Positions 48,774 to 62,025 of a stretch of 64,000 nt of DNA are shown here, one piece after another. Each line of letters begins with the position of its first letter. The stretch's first letter is position 1. Location of the stretch: positions 3,782,001 to 3,846,000 of the forward strand of contig NC_016604.1 of NCBI RefSeq assembly GCF_000230895.2. The letters run 5' to 3'. The translations under genes were made by a program, and so were the position numbers. A model generated the notes under the pieces. It ran no database searches, had not been told where the DNA came from, and saw only the letters and a list, made by a program, of their open reading frames with translations. The stretch comes from Mycolicibacterium rhodesiae NBB3 (GTDB lineage Bacteria; Actinomycetota; Actinomycetes; Mycobacteriales; Mycobacteriaceae).

Positions 48774-50294
48774 ATGACTGCTACCGCAGAAAAGACCGCA
48801 GGCCGGGTAGTCCGCATCACGGGTCCCGTTGTCGACGTGGAGTTCCCGCGCGGCTCGGTGCCCGAGCTGTTCAACGCGTTGCACGCCGAGATCACCTACA
48901 AGCAGATGGCGAAGACGCTGACCCTGGAGGTCGCGCAGCACCTCGGTGACAGCCTGGTACGCACAATCTCCATGCAGCCGACCGACGGTCTGGTCCGCGG
49001 TGTCGAGGTGACCGACACCGGTGCCTCGATCTCGGTGCCCGTTGGCGACGGCGTGAAGGGCCACGTGTTCAACGCCCTCGGCGATTGCCTCGACGAGCCC
49101 GGCTACGGCGAGGACTTCGACCACTGGTCGATCCACCGCAAGCCACCGGCCTTCGCCGACCTCGAGCCTCGCACCGAGATGCTCGAGACCGGCCTCAAGG
49201 TGGTCGACCTGCTCACCCCCTATGTGCGTGGCGGCAAGATCGCCCTGTTCGGCGGCGCCGGTGTGGGTAAGACGGTGCTCATCCAGGAGATGATCAACCG
49301 TATCGCCCGCAACTTCGGCGGTACCTCGGTGTTCGCCGGCGTCGGTGAGCGCACCCGTGAGGGCAACGACCTGTGGGTCGAGCTCGCGGACGCCGACGTC
49401 CTCAAGGACACCGCGCTGGTGTTCGGTCAGATGGACGAGCCGCCAGGCACCCGTATGCGCGTCGCGCTGTCCGCGCTGACGATGGCGGAGTTCTTCCGCG
49501 ACGAGCAGGGCCAGGATGTGCTTCTGTTCATCGACAACATCTTCCGGTTCACCCAGGCGGGCTCTGAGGTGTCGACACTCCTCGGTCGTATGCCGTCCGC
49601 GGTGGGTTACCAGCCCACCCTGGCCGACGAGATGGGTGAGCTGCAGGAGCGAATCACGTCGACCCGAGGCAAGTCCATCACCTCGATGCAGGCCGTGTAC
49701 GTGCCCGCCGACGACTACACCGACCCGGCGCCCGCGACCACGTTCGCGCACCTCGATGCCACCACGGAGCTCTCACGTGCGGTGTTCTCGAAGGGCATCT
49801 TCCCGGCGGTGGACCCGCTGGCATCGAGCTCGACGATCCTCGACCCCGCGGTTGTGGGTGACGAGCACTACCGGGTGGCCCAAGAAGTGATTCGAATCCT
49901 GCAGCGCTACAAGGATCTTCAGGACATCATCGCCATTCTTGGTATCGATGAGCTCGCCGAAGAGGACAAGCAGCTGGTGCAGCGTGCCCGCCGAATCGAG
50001 CGCTTCCTGAGCCAGAACATGATGGCGGCCGAGCAGTTCACCGGTCAGCCGGGTTCGACGGTGCCGCTGAAGGAGACCGTCGAAGCCTTCGACAAACTGG
50101 CCAAGGGCGACTTCGACCACCTGCCCGAGCAGGCGTTCTTCCTCATCGGAGGCCTGGACGATCTGGCGAAGAAGGCGGAAAGCCTCGGCGCCAAGATCGA
50201 CAAGGGCAGCAGCAGTGGCGGCTCGTCGAAGAAGGACGACAAGAAGGACGAGAAGAACGCACAGGCCGACGATTCCAAGGGCGAGGACGACTAG
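48774..50294 (+). CDS. atpD: ATP synthase F1 subunit beta
   Basis: 506 residues. Walker A GGAGVGKT at 160-167, catalytic-site GVGERTREGNDLW and DELSEEDKQL-type (here IDELAEEDKQLVQRARRIERFLSQ). The last ~30 residues (KGSSSGGSSKKDDKKDEKNAQADDSKGEDD) form a Lys/Asp-rich tail longer than in other AtpD proteins I recall (about 475-486 residues in mycobacteria). Confidence 0.97.
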   Translation: MTATAEKTAGRVVRITGPVVDVEFPRGSVPELFNALHAEITYKQMAKTLTLEVAQHLGDSLVRTISMQPTDGLVRGVEVTDTGASISVPVGDGVKGHVFNALGDCLDEPGYGEDFDHWSIHRKPPAFADLEPRTEMLETGLKVVDLLTPYVRGGKIALFGGAGVGKTVLIQEMINRIARNFGGTSVFAGVGERTREGNDLWVELADADVLKDTALVFGQMDEPPGTRMRVALSALTMAEFFRDEQGQDVLLFIDNIFRFTQAGSEVSTLLGRMPSAVGYQPTLADEMGELQERITSTRGKSITSMQAVYVPADDYTDPAPATTFAHLDATTELSRAVFSKGIFPAVDPLASSSTILDPAVVGDEHYRVAQEVIRILQRYKDLQDIIAILGIDELAEEDKQLVQRARRIERFLSQNMMAAEQFTGQPGSTVPLKETVEAFDKLAKGDFDHLPEQAFFLIGGLDDLAKKAESLGAKIDKGSSSGGSSKKDDKKDEKNAQADDSKGEDD

Positions 50295-50297
50295 CTC

Positions 50298-50663
50298 ATG
50301 GCGGAAATGACCGTCGAGATCGTCGCCGTCGAGCGCGAGCTCTGGTCGGGGGAGGCCACTTTCGTCTTCACCCGTACTACCGCAGGAGAGATCGGCATCC
50401 TGCCGCATCACATTCCGTTGGTGGCTCAGCTCGTCGACGACGCGATGGTGCGCGTCGAACGCGAAGGTGAGGACGATCTGCGGATCGCGGTCGACGGCGG
50501 GTTTCTCTCGGTCACCGAGGAGACGGTGCGGATCCTTGTCGAGAACGCGGAGTTCGAGTCAGAGATCAACGGCGACAGCGCAAAGCAGGACTCGGAGTCC
50601 GACGATGAGCGGACCGCGGCATGGGGCAGAGCGCGTCTACGCGCTCTAGGCCAGATCGACTAG
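50298..50663 (+). CDS. atpC: ATP synthase F1 subunit epsilon
   Basis: 121 residues, the short mycobacterial type. MAEMTVEIVAVERELWSGEA is the conserved opening, GEIGILPHHIPLVAQL the beta-barrel core; the C-terminal helix pair is reduced. Three bases after atpD; last ATP synthase subunit of the operon. Confidence 0.96.
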   Translation: MAEMTVEIVAVERELWSGEATFVFTRTTAGEIGILPHHIPLVAQLVDDAMVRVEREGEDDLRIAVDGGFLSVTEETVRILVENAEFESEINGDSAKQDSESDDERTAAWGRARLRALGQID

Positions 50664-50670
50664 GCCGCCG

Positions 50671-51117
50671 ATGAGCGCGCCCATGTTCCTCATGGTCGCG
50701 CTGATTGGTGTGCTGCTGGTGGTCGTCATCATGATGTGCTACCGGCTGTGGAAGCTCCGGCAGGTCGGCGGCACCGCGGCGATCTTGCGCGACGTCCCCG
50801 CGATCGGTGGTCACGGCTGGCGTCACGGCGTAATGCGATATCGCGGTGGGGAAGCCGGGTTCTACCGGCTGTCCAGCATCCGATGGTGGCCTGACCGCAC
50901 ATTGAGCCGCCGCGGGTTGGAGATCGTGTCGAGGCGCGCGCCGAGAGGTGACGAGTTCGACATCATGACAGACGAAATCGTGGTTCTCGAACTGCGCGAT
51001 AGCAGCCCCGAACGCCGACGTGGCTATGAGGTGGCGCTGGATCGCGGCGCATTGACGGCGTTCTTGTCATGGGTCGAATCGAGGCCGTCGCCACGTGCGC
51101 GACGCCGCACGTCCTAA
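50671..51117 (+). CDS. DUF2550 membrane protein (Rv1312-like)
   Basis: 148 residues: one N-terminal membrane helix (about 5-24, FLMVALIGVLLVVVIMMCYRLW), then a cytoplasmic beta-rich domain with GWRHGVMRYRG, SSIRWWPDRTLSRR and VLELRD. The gene follows atpC by 7 bases and is the conserved actinobacterial neighbour of the atp operon; function unknown. Overlaps the end of the convergent PduO gene by 4 bases. Confidence 0.85.
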   Translation: MSAPMFLMVALIGVLLVVVIMMCYRLWKLRQVGGTAAILRDVPAIGGHGWRHGVMRYRGGEAGFYRLSSIRWWPDRTLSRRGLEIVSRRAPRGDEFDIMTDEIVVLELRDSSPERRRGYEVALDRGALTAFLSWVESRPSPRARRRTS

Positions 51118-51692
51118 CCCGTTGCGGGACCACCCGGTTGCCACAACACGTCGCCGTCCGGATTGGCCACCCGCGACAGGATGAACAGCAGGTCTGAGAG
51201 CCGGTTGAGGTACTTGGCGGGTAGCACGCTGATGGTGTCGCCGTGCGCCTCGACCGCGACCCAGGCCGATCGTTCGGCCCGCCGCGCGACGGTGCGCGCG
51301 ACGTGCAGCAGAGCGGACAGGGGTGAGCCGCCGGGCAGCACAAAGGAATTCAACGCCGGTAACGGCTCGTTGAACTCATCGCACCATTTCTCCAGCCGGT
51401 CGATGTAACTCTGCGAGATCCGCAGGGGAGGGTATTCAGGGTTCTCGACGACCGGTGTGGACAGGTCGGCGCCCGCGTCGAAGAGGTCGTTCTGAATCTG
51501 CCTCAGCACTTTGAGAATCTGCTCACTCGGGCTACCCAGGGCTACCGCCACGCCGAGGGCCGCATTGGTTTCGTCGCAGTCGGCATATGCCACGAGCCGG
51601 GCGTCATGCTTCGACACTCTGCTGAAATCGCTCAGGCCGGTGGTTCCGTCATCGCCCGTCCGCGTATAGATGCGGGTCAGATGTACGGCCAT
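51114..51692 (-). CDS. Cob(I)yrinic acid a,c-diamide adenosyltransferase, PduO type
   Basis: 192 residues. TRTGDDGTTGLSDFSRVSKHDARLVAYADCDETNAALGVA carries the ATP-binding TRTGDDGTTGL motif; FVLPGGSPLSALLHVARTVARRAERS is the second conserved site. Transfers adenosyl to cob(I)alamin, giving the coenzyme for methylmalonyl-CoA mutase and ribonucleotide reductase. Divergent from murA. Confidence 0.93.
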   Translation of the reverse strand: MAVHLTRIYTRTGDDGTTGLSDFSRVSKHDARLVAYADCDETNAALGVAVALGSPSEQILKVLRQIQNDLFDAGADLSTPVVENPEYPPLRISQSYIDRLEKWCDEFNEPLPALNSFVLPGGSPLSALLHVARTVARRAERSAWVAVEAHGDTISVLPAKYLNRLSDLLFILSRVANPDGDVLWQPGGPATG

Positions 51693-51726
51693 GGTGAAAC
51701 CGTACCGGAGAAGGTCGACGAGGAAA

Positions 51727-51756
51727 CTGACACGCTCCCGCGCCGCTGTTTACACT
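51727..51756 (+). promoter_or_regulatory. murA promoter, leaderless
   Basis: -35 CTGACA (51727-51732), 18 bases, -10 TACACT (51751-51756), then GACCCGC and GTG at 51764. Transcription would start at the start codon. Confidence 0.6.
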
Positions 51757-51763
51757 GACCCGC

Positions 51764-53017
51764 GTGAGCGAGCGTTTCGTGGTGACCGGTGGAAACCGGT
51801 TAGCAGGCGAAGTTGCCGTCGGGGGGGCGAAGAACAGCGTTCTGAAGCTGATGGCGGCATCTCTGCTGGCTGAGGGCACGAGCACGATCACGAACTGCCC
51901 CGACATTCTGGACGTGCCGCTGATGGCGGAGGTGCTTCGGGGCCTCGGCGCGACGGTCGAGCTCGACGGTGACGTCGTGCGGATCACCTCACCCGATGAA
52001 CCCAAGTACGACGCGGACTTCGCCGCCGTCCGGCAGTTCCGCGCGTCGGTGTGCGTTCTGGGTCCGTTGGTCGGGCGCTGCAAGCGCGCCAAAGTCGCCC
52101 TGCCTGGCGGCGACGCCATCGGGTCGCGTCCGCTGGACATGCATCAGGCGGGCCTTCGTCAGCTGGGTGCGCGCTGCAATATCGAGCACGGCTGTGTGGT
52201 CGCCGAAGCGGATCACCTACGCGGCGCAGAGATTCAGCTGGAGTTCCCGTCGGTGGGTGCCACCGAGAACATCCTGATGGCCGCTGTTGTCGCCGAGGGC
52301 GTGACGACGATTCACAATGCGGCGCGCGAGCCCGACGTCATCGACTTGTGCACGATGCTCAACCAGATGGGCGCCCAGATCACTGGTGCTGGGACCTCCA
52401 CGATGACGATCACGGGCGTCGACCGCCTGCATCCGACCGAGCACCGCGTGATCGGCGACCGCATCGTCGCGGCGACGTGGGGGATCGCCGCGGCGATGAC
52501 CCGAGGTGACATCTCGGTCACCGGTGTCGACCCGCAGCACCTCCAACTTGTGCTGCACAAACTTCACGACGCAGGCGCGACCGTCACCCAAGATGACAAT
52601 GGCTTCCGAGTCGTCCAGTACGAGCGGCCGAAGGCAGTCAACGTCGCGACGCTGCCATTCCCCGGGTTTCCGACAGACCTGCAGCCGATGGCCATCGGAC
52701 TGGCGTCCATCGCCGACGGCACCTCGATGATCACCGAGAACGTCTTCGAGGCGCGGTTCCGCTTCGTCGAGGAAATGATCCGGCTGGGAGCCGACGCTCG
52801 CACAGACGGCCACCACGCGGTGGTGCGCGGGATTCCGCAGCTGTCCAGTGCGCCGGTGTGGTCATCCGATATCCGCGCGGGCGCCGGCCTGGTCCTGGCC
52901 GGCCTCGTCGCCGACGGTGACACCGAGGTCCACGACGTGTTCCACATCGACCGTGGCTACCCGCTGTTCGTCGAGAATTTGATCAGCCTCGGGGCCGAAA
53001 TCGAGCGGATCGCCTAG
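51764..53017 (+). CDS. murA: UDP-N-acetylglucosamine 1-carboxyvinyltransferase
   Basis: 417 residues from GTG 51764. GGNRLAGEVAVGGAKNSVLKLMAAS at the start. The catalytic loop reads LPGGDAIGSRPLDMH with Asp117 where most bacteria have Cys; this is the known mycobacterial substitution that makes MurA insensitive to fosfomycin. Catalyses the first committed step of peptidoglycan synthesis. It precedes the rRNA operon, as in all mycobacteria (rrnA position). Confidence 0.97.
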   Translation: MSERFVVTGGNRLAGEVAVGGAKNSVLKLMAASLLAEGTSTITNCPDILDVPLMAEVLRGLGATVELDGDVVRITSPDEPKYDADFAAVRQFRASVCVLGPLVGRCKRAKVALPGGDAIGSRPLDMHQAGLRQLGARCNIEHGCVVAEADHLRGAEIQLEFPSVGATENILMAAVVAEGVTTIHNAAREPDVIDLCTMLNQMGAQITGAGTSTMTITGVDRLHPTEHRVIGDRIVAATWGIAAAMTRGDISVTGVDPQHLQLVLHKLHDAGATVTQDDNGFRVVQYERPKAVNVATLPFPGFPTDLQPMAIGLASIADGTSMITENVFEARFRFVEEMIRLGADARTDGHHAVVRGIPQLSSAPVWSSDIRAGAGLVLAGLVADGDTEVHDVFHIDRGYPLFVENLISLGAEIERIA

Positions 53018-53033
53018 GTCCGAGAGACCGCAT

Positions 53034-53062
53034 TTGGGACTGGGCCGAACGAGGCGTAGTCT
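53034..53062 (+). promoter_or_regulatory. rrn promoter P1 (TTGGGA-17-TAGTCT)
   Basis: -35 TTGGGA at 53034-53039 and -10 TAGTCT at 53057-53062 with exactly 17 bases between. It lies 17 bases past the murA stop. Several promoters upstream of rrnA are normal in rapid-growing mycobacteria. Confidence 0.6.
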
Positions 53063-53110
53063 TTACCCAGAAGCCAAGGGCCCCAGTCCAAATGGATTGG
53101 CGGACCAGGT

Positions 53111-53139
53111 TTGACGTCTCTGACCATGTGGAGTACAGT
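53111..53139 (+). promoter_or_regulatory. rrn promoter PCL1-like (TTGACG-17-TACAGT)
   Basis: -35 TTGACG at 53111-53116 and -10 TACAGT at 53134-53139, 17-base spacer. This is the strongest sigma-A-type promoter in the region and fits the conserved mycobacterial PCL1. Predicted start near 53146. Confidence 0.75.
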
Positions 53140-53145
53140 GGCAGG

Positions 53146-53335
53146 GTTGCCTGAAAACCGGGTGTGTTGTTTGAGAACTCAATAGTGTGTTTGGTGGTTT
53201 TTGTTTGTTGTTTTTTTGTTCACCTCTTTTTCCCGTTTAGGGGTGGATGTTTTTTGATGCCAGTTTTTGGTGTCTTGTTTGGTTTCAGATTTTTCTGAAG
53301 TGAATTCCACCTGCCCGCTGTGCGGGTTGGGTTGT
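53146..53335 (+). promoter_or_regulatory. 16S rRNA leader with processing/antitermination motif
   Basis: TTGTTTGAGAACTCAATAG at 53168-53186 matches the conserved actinobacterial rRNA leader motif that contains antitermination and RNase III processing elements. The rest is U-rich leader up to the mature 16S 5' end. No protein gene here. Confidence 0.6.
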
Positions 53336-58399
<5,064 letters not shown>

Positions 58400-58521
58400 C
58401 ACAACCTCGCAACCACACCACACACACAAACACCCACCCCACCACCAAAAACACGGCGAGAACAACAGTCTCACCACCTCCCCCACCACACATGGGGACA
58501 CTCAAAAACGAGTGAATACAG

Positions 58522-58636
58522 TTACGGCGGTAATAGCGACAGGGAAACGCCCGGACCCATCCCGAACCCGGAAGCTAAGCCTGCCAGCGCCGATGATACT
58601 ACCCACCCGGGTGGAAAAGTAGGACACCGCCGAACA
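58522..58636 (+). rRNA. rrf: 5S ribosomal RNA
   Basis: TTACGGCGGTAATAGCGACA to CACCGCCGAACA, with the conserved CCCGAACCCGGAAGCTAAGC core. About 115 bases. The 122-base 23S-5S spacer holds nothing else. Confidence 0.96.
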
Positions 58637-58646
58637 CCTTTTAAGC

Positions 58647-58679
58647 CCTTTGCCCCCCAATTCCGTTGGGGGGCAAAGG
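58647..58679 (+). terminator. rRNA operon terminator
   Basis: CCTTTGCCCCCCAA (58647-58660), loop TTCCG, TTGGGGGGCAAAGG (58666-58679): a perfect 14-bp stem, followed by CATTTGTGG. It lies just past 5S. Confidence 0.9.
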
Positions 58680-58717
58680 CATTTGTGGGGCAACGGGAAC
58701 AGCCGCGAGTTCGGGAA

Positions 58718-59342
58718 TCAGAACGTCGTCAATCTTTCGCGACTGAAAGTGAATCCTCGGCCACTGGGGATGTGCGCGCACGTGACGCCCGACTCAGCGG
58801 ACAGGCAGCCGAAATCGCCCGCGACAAGTGCGGAACCGTATGCGAGCGGATTGGCGATGGAGGGAGTCAGCACGCCGCCGGCGCAGACTCCGTCCTCTAC
58901 GCCGCCGTCGGGGTTCAGTTGGACGTAACCCGTCGCCCACGAATACTGGCAATCTGCGGGGCGTGAGGCGGTGGTGACGTGCGTTCTTTGGCAAGACAAT
59001 TCAATCCGAGCTCGGTGGTGGGATCGGCCGAGACCAGTTGCATGCGATGTTGGCTGTCGGGGTGATGAATGCGACCTGGCCCGGCTGGTTGGTCATGGAT
59101 TCCGGGGTTTCGCCGCCGAACGACATTTCGTGATAGTCGTCGGCGCGGAGCTGGCGGGCACGAAGGATATCTGCCACGGGACCAGTGGGAGCGTTCGACG
59201 TCGTAACGCTGGGTGCCGATGAGGCCTGTGAGGTGGAGGCTTCGGGCGATTCCGTCGAAGGCGGGCCGCTGCGCTCGGACGTCGCACACGCCGATGTGGC
59301 AAGCGCGATCAGCACTCCCGCATAAAGAGCTCGGCGCGACAT
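58718..59342 (-). pseudogene. Frameshifted secreted lipoprotein gene
   Basis: From ATG 59342 the minus frame reads a lipoprotein signal (MSRRALYAGVLIALATSACATSER, lipobox ATSAC) and continues to FITPTANIACN. Then it leaves frame: conserved sequence goes on as LVSADPTTELGLNCLAKERT in a second frame and as TTASRPADCQYSWATGYVQLNPDGGVEDGVCAGG to FTFSRERLTTF in a third. Two single-base losses explain both shifts. The Cys pattern is that of a small mycobacterial secreted family of unknown function. Either a decayed gene or sequencing errors. Confidence 0.7.
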
Positions 59343-59362
59343 GGGCAGATCGTATCGATGGA

Positions 59363-59866
59363 TCAGTCGAATAATGTCGCGACCGGCGAGACTCGTTGCT
59401 TCTCCATGTCGAGCAGCGCCCGTTTGCGATCCAACCCGCCGCCGTATCCGGTGAGACTGCCATTGGATCCGATCACTCGATGGCACGGCACGATGATCCC
59501 GATCGGATTGTGCCCGTTGGCCAAGCCGACTGCCCGGAATGCGCCGGGTGATCCGATCTGCCTGGCGATCTCACCGTATGACCGCGTCTCTCCGTAGGGG
59601 ATCGTCAGCAGCGCAGACCACACCCGTCGCTGAAAGTCGGTGCCGATGAGGTCGAGGCTGAGGTCGAAATCCCTTCGCTCCCCGGCGAAGTACGCCTCCA
59701 GCTGTTCGACGGCGTCGGGAAAGGCCGCCTCGTCCACTTTCCATCCGTCACGGCTGGGCTCGTAGGTTTGGTCGACCATGCGCAGATGCCGCAGCCGACC
59801 GTCCTTGCCGGCCAGGGTGAGCAGGCCGACGGGACTGTCCACGGCGCGAAACTGCAAGGTATCCAT
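59363..59866 (-). CDS. ogt: Methylated-DNA--[protein]-cysteine S-methyltransferase
   Basis: 167 residues. Acceptor Cys128 in IVPCHRVIG; GSPGAFRAVGLANGHNPIGI is the DNA-binding arginine-finger/helix region. Accepts the alkyl group from O6-alkylguanine in a single-use reaction. Its ATG overlaps the stop of the alkA gene (ATGA), so both repair genes are coupled. M. tuberculosis Ogt has the equivalent Cys126, from memory. Confidence 0.96.
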   Translation of the reverse strand: MDTLQFRAVDSPVGLLTLAGKDGRLRHLRMVDQTYEPSRDGWKVDEAAFPDAVEQLEAYFAGERRDFDLSLDLIGTDFQRRVWSALLTIPYGETRSYGEIARQIGSPGAFRAVGLANGHNPIGIIVPCHRVIGSNGSLTGYGGGLDRKRALLDMEKQRVSPVATLFD

Positions 59867-61350
59867 CACTTCTCCTTCGGCGGCCACTCGTTGACCGCGT
59901 GATCCAACGCTGTCCAAAGGTGCTGCGTGGCATACGAACGCCATGGTCGCCATCGCATGCTGTGTTCGATGAGCGGCCGGGGATCTGCCGGCAAACCCAG
60001 CTGTTGTGCAGCGATGCGCACTCCGAGATCGCTGGCCGGGAAGCCGTCGGGGTCGCCCAGCCCACGCATCGCAATCACCTCGGCGGTCCACGGGCCGATA
60101 CCGGGCAGCTCCATCAGCTGTGCGCGGGCGCGATCCCAGTCACAGCCGGCATCCAGCACCACAGTGCCGTCGGCCATCGCACTGATCAGGGAGTTCAGCG
60201 AACGTTGACGGGACCTGGGGAAAGCAAGGTGCACCGGGTCGATCTCGGCGAGGTCCGCCACCGGCGGAAACACATGCGTCAGACCACCTTCGGCATCGGC
60301 GATCGGCTGACCGTAGGCGGCGACGATGCGGCCGGCGTGGGTACGCGCGGCCTTGAGCGACACCTGTTGGCCGAGCACAACGCGCAGGGCCAGTTCCTGT
60401 TCGTCGACCGTGCGCGGAATCCGCTGTCCCGGCGCCTTGGCGACCAGTACACCGAGGTCTGGGTCGGCGCCGAGCGCATCGACGATCGCCTCCGGATCGG
60501 CGTCGAGGTCCAGCAGGCGTCGGCATCGTGCGATGGCCGCGGCCAGATCGCGGAAGTCGTCCAACACGATCTCGCACTGCACATGATCGGGTTGTGGTGC
60601 CAGACTGACGATTCCGTTGCCATTGGCCAGTCTCAGCGTGCGTCGGTAACTGCCGTCACGCACCTCTTCGACGCCCGGCACCGCGCTGGCCGCCAAGTGG
60701 CCGAACAGCCCCTCGTAGGCGAACGGAGTGCGCACAGGCAGCCGTAAGGACAGTGCTCCGGTCGCGCCCTCTCGCGGGCCGAACCTCGCGCGCGCACGCT
60801 GGCGCAGGGCGGTCGGAGTCAGGTCACACACCACGCGCACGGTGTCGTTGAACTGCCGGATGCTGGAGAACCCGGCCGCGAATGCCACGTCGCTGAACGG
60901 CAGTTCGGTGGTCTCGATGAGCACGCGAGCGGTCTGCGCACGCTGCGCTCTGGCGAGCGCCAGCGGATTCGCGCCGACCTCGGTTTGCAGCAGCCGCTCG
61001 AGCTGGCGTGTGGTGTATCCGACGCGAGCGGCGAGGCCGGTGACGCCCTCGCGGTCGACCGTGCCGTCGGCGATGAGTCGCATCGCCCTGGCGACCACGT
61101 CGTCACGCACATTCCACTCGGGCGACCCGGGCGAGGCGTCCGGACGGCACCGTTTGCAGGCGCGGAAGCCGGCCTTCTGCGCGGCGGCCGCGGTGGGGTA
61201 GAAGCGCATGTTGCGGGCGTACGGGGGGCGTACCGGGCAACTGGGCCTGCAGTAGATCTTGGTCGTCAGCACGGCGGTCACGAACCACCCGTCGAACCGT
61301 GAGTCCTTGGACTGGACAGCCCGGTAGCAGCGGTCGAAGTCTTCGTGCAT
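59866..61350 (-). CDS. alkA: Ada-AlkA fusion: alkylation-response regulator and 3-methyladenine DNA glycosylase II
   Basis: 494 residues. N-terminal Ada domain with four zinc Cys (34, 38, 65, 68 in IYCRPSCPV and ACKRCRP), one of which accepts methyl from phosphotriesters, then an AraC-type HTH (about 88-190), then an AlkA glycosylase with HhH-GPD LPGIGPWTAEVIAMRGLGDPDGFPASDLG and the catalytic Asp in ASDLG. Joins sensing, induction and base excision in one protein, as in M. tuberculosis Rv1317c. Overlaps ogt downstream. Confidence 0.95.
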   Translation of the reverse strand: MHEDFDRCYRAVQSKDSRFDGWFVTAVLTTKIYCRPSCPVRPPYARNMRFYPTAAAAQKAGFRACKRCRPDASPGSPEWNVRDDVVARAMRLIADGTVDREGVTGLAARVGYTTRQLERLLQTEVGANPLALARAQRAQTARVLIETTELPFSDVAFAAGFSSIRQFNDTVRVVCDLTPTALRQRARARFGPREGATGALSLRLPVRTPFAYEGLFGHLAASAVPGVEEVRDGSYRRTLRLANGNGIVSLAPQPDHVQCEIVLDDFRDLAAAIARCRRLLDLDADPEAIVDALGADPDLGVLVAKAPGQRIPRTVDEQELALRVVLGQQVSLKAARTHAGRIVAAYGQPIADAEGGLTHVFPPVADLAEIDPVHLAFPRSRQRSLNSLISAMADGTVVLDAGCDWDRARAQLMELPGIGPWTAEVIAMRGLGDPDGFPASDLGVRIAAQQLGLPADPRPLIEHSMRWRPWRSYATQHLWTALDHAVNEWPPKEK

Positions 61351-61507
61351 GCCTCAAACGATTACACGTGCCCACCGACATCACTGGCGGAAAACCGACA
61401 TCGTCGTCGACTTCCGCCGGGCGCCGATCTCGGGCGCCTAACGATCTCGTCACCTGTCGGCGTCCTTGCTCGACACGACAGTCGAGATCGTGCTCTGGTG
61501 GATGGCG

Positions 61508-62011
61508 ATGTCCACTCGCGGGCCGGCAACCCTTCGCCTGACCGCCGCTGCGGCGGCGTTCATCGTGCTTGCCTCAACTGGGTGGGGGCCGGCCACCGCC
61601 GCTCCTGCCACGGACGGCCAGGGCTACGTCGACTCGACCGCGCGATGTCCCTCAGCGAGCGAAGCCGTCGTCTTCGGTAGCACGGCGTCGTCTCGGGTGG
61701 CGATCTGCAAGTCCGACGGTGAGTACGAGTACCGCGGGGTGCGGCTGCGTGACGGCGCGAAGTTGATTGTCGCGGCCTCGAAATCGGGCAGCGGATACAC
61801 CGCGGAGAACGACGGGATCACCTATACGGTCACCGAGGACTCGTTGGTGATCAGCTCGGGCAGCCGGGTGATTCGTGATGAGACGATGGTCGACTTCCAC
61901 ACCGCCCAGATGTCTGAGGTGGGTGCCTCACCGCCGTCGGCTGAGACACCAACGCCCACAACGCCGTTGCCACCGCCTCTGCCCGCCGAAGTAGGTGGCG
62001 AGAGCAGCTGA
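61508..62011 (+). CDS. Secreted protein of unknown function
   Basis: 167 residues from ATG 61508 (an ATG at 61502 and an upstream TTG are alternatives). MSTRGPATLRLTAAAAAFIVLASTGWGPATAAPATDG is a signal peptide, cleavage near ATAAPA. The mature domain is mostly beta (VRLRDGAKLIVAASKSGSGYTAENDGITYTVTEDSLVIS) with two Cys (CPSASEA and AICKSDG), then a Pro/Thr tail. No family recognised with confidence. Confidence 0.7.
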   Translation: MSTRGPATLRLTAAAAAFIVLASTGWGPATAAPATDGQGYVDSTARCPSASEAVVFGSTASSRVAICKSDGEYEYRGVRLRDGAKLIVAASKSGSGYTAENDGITYTVTEDSLVISSGSRVIRDETMVDFHTAQMSEVGASPPSAETPTPTTPLPPPLPAEVGGESS

Positions 62012-62025
62012 CCCGCGGCGACCGG

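Noticed and set aside
47826..49751. 641-codon minus-strand ORF opposite atpG-atpD
   Set aside because: Shadow of conserved genes in a high-GC genome; rich in Arg/His/Gly with no motif.
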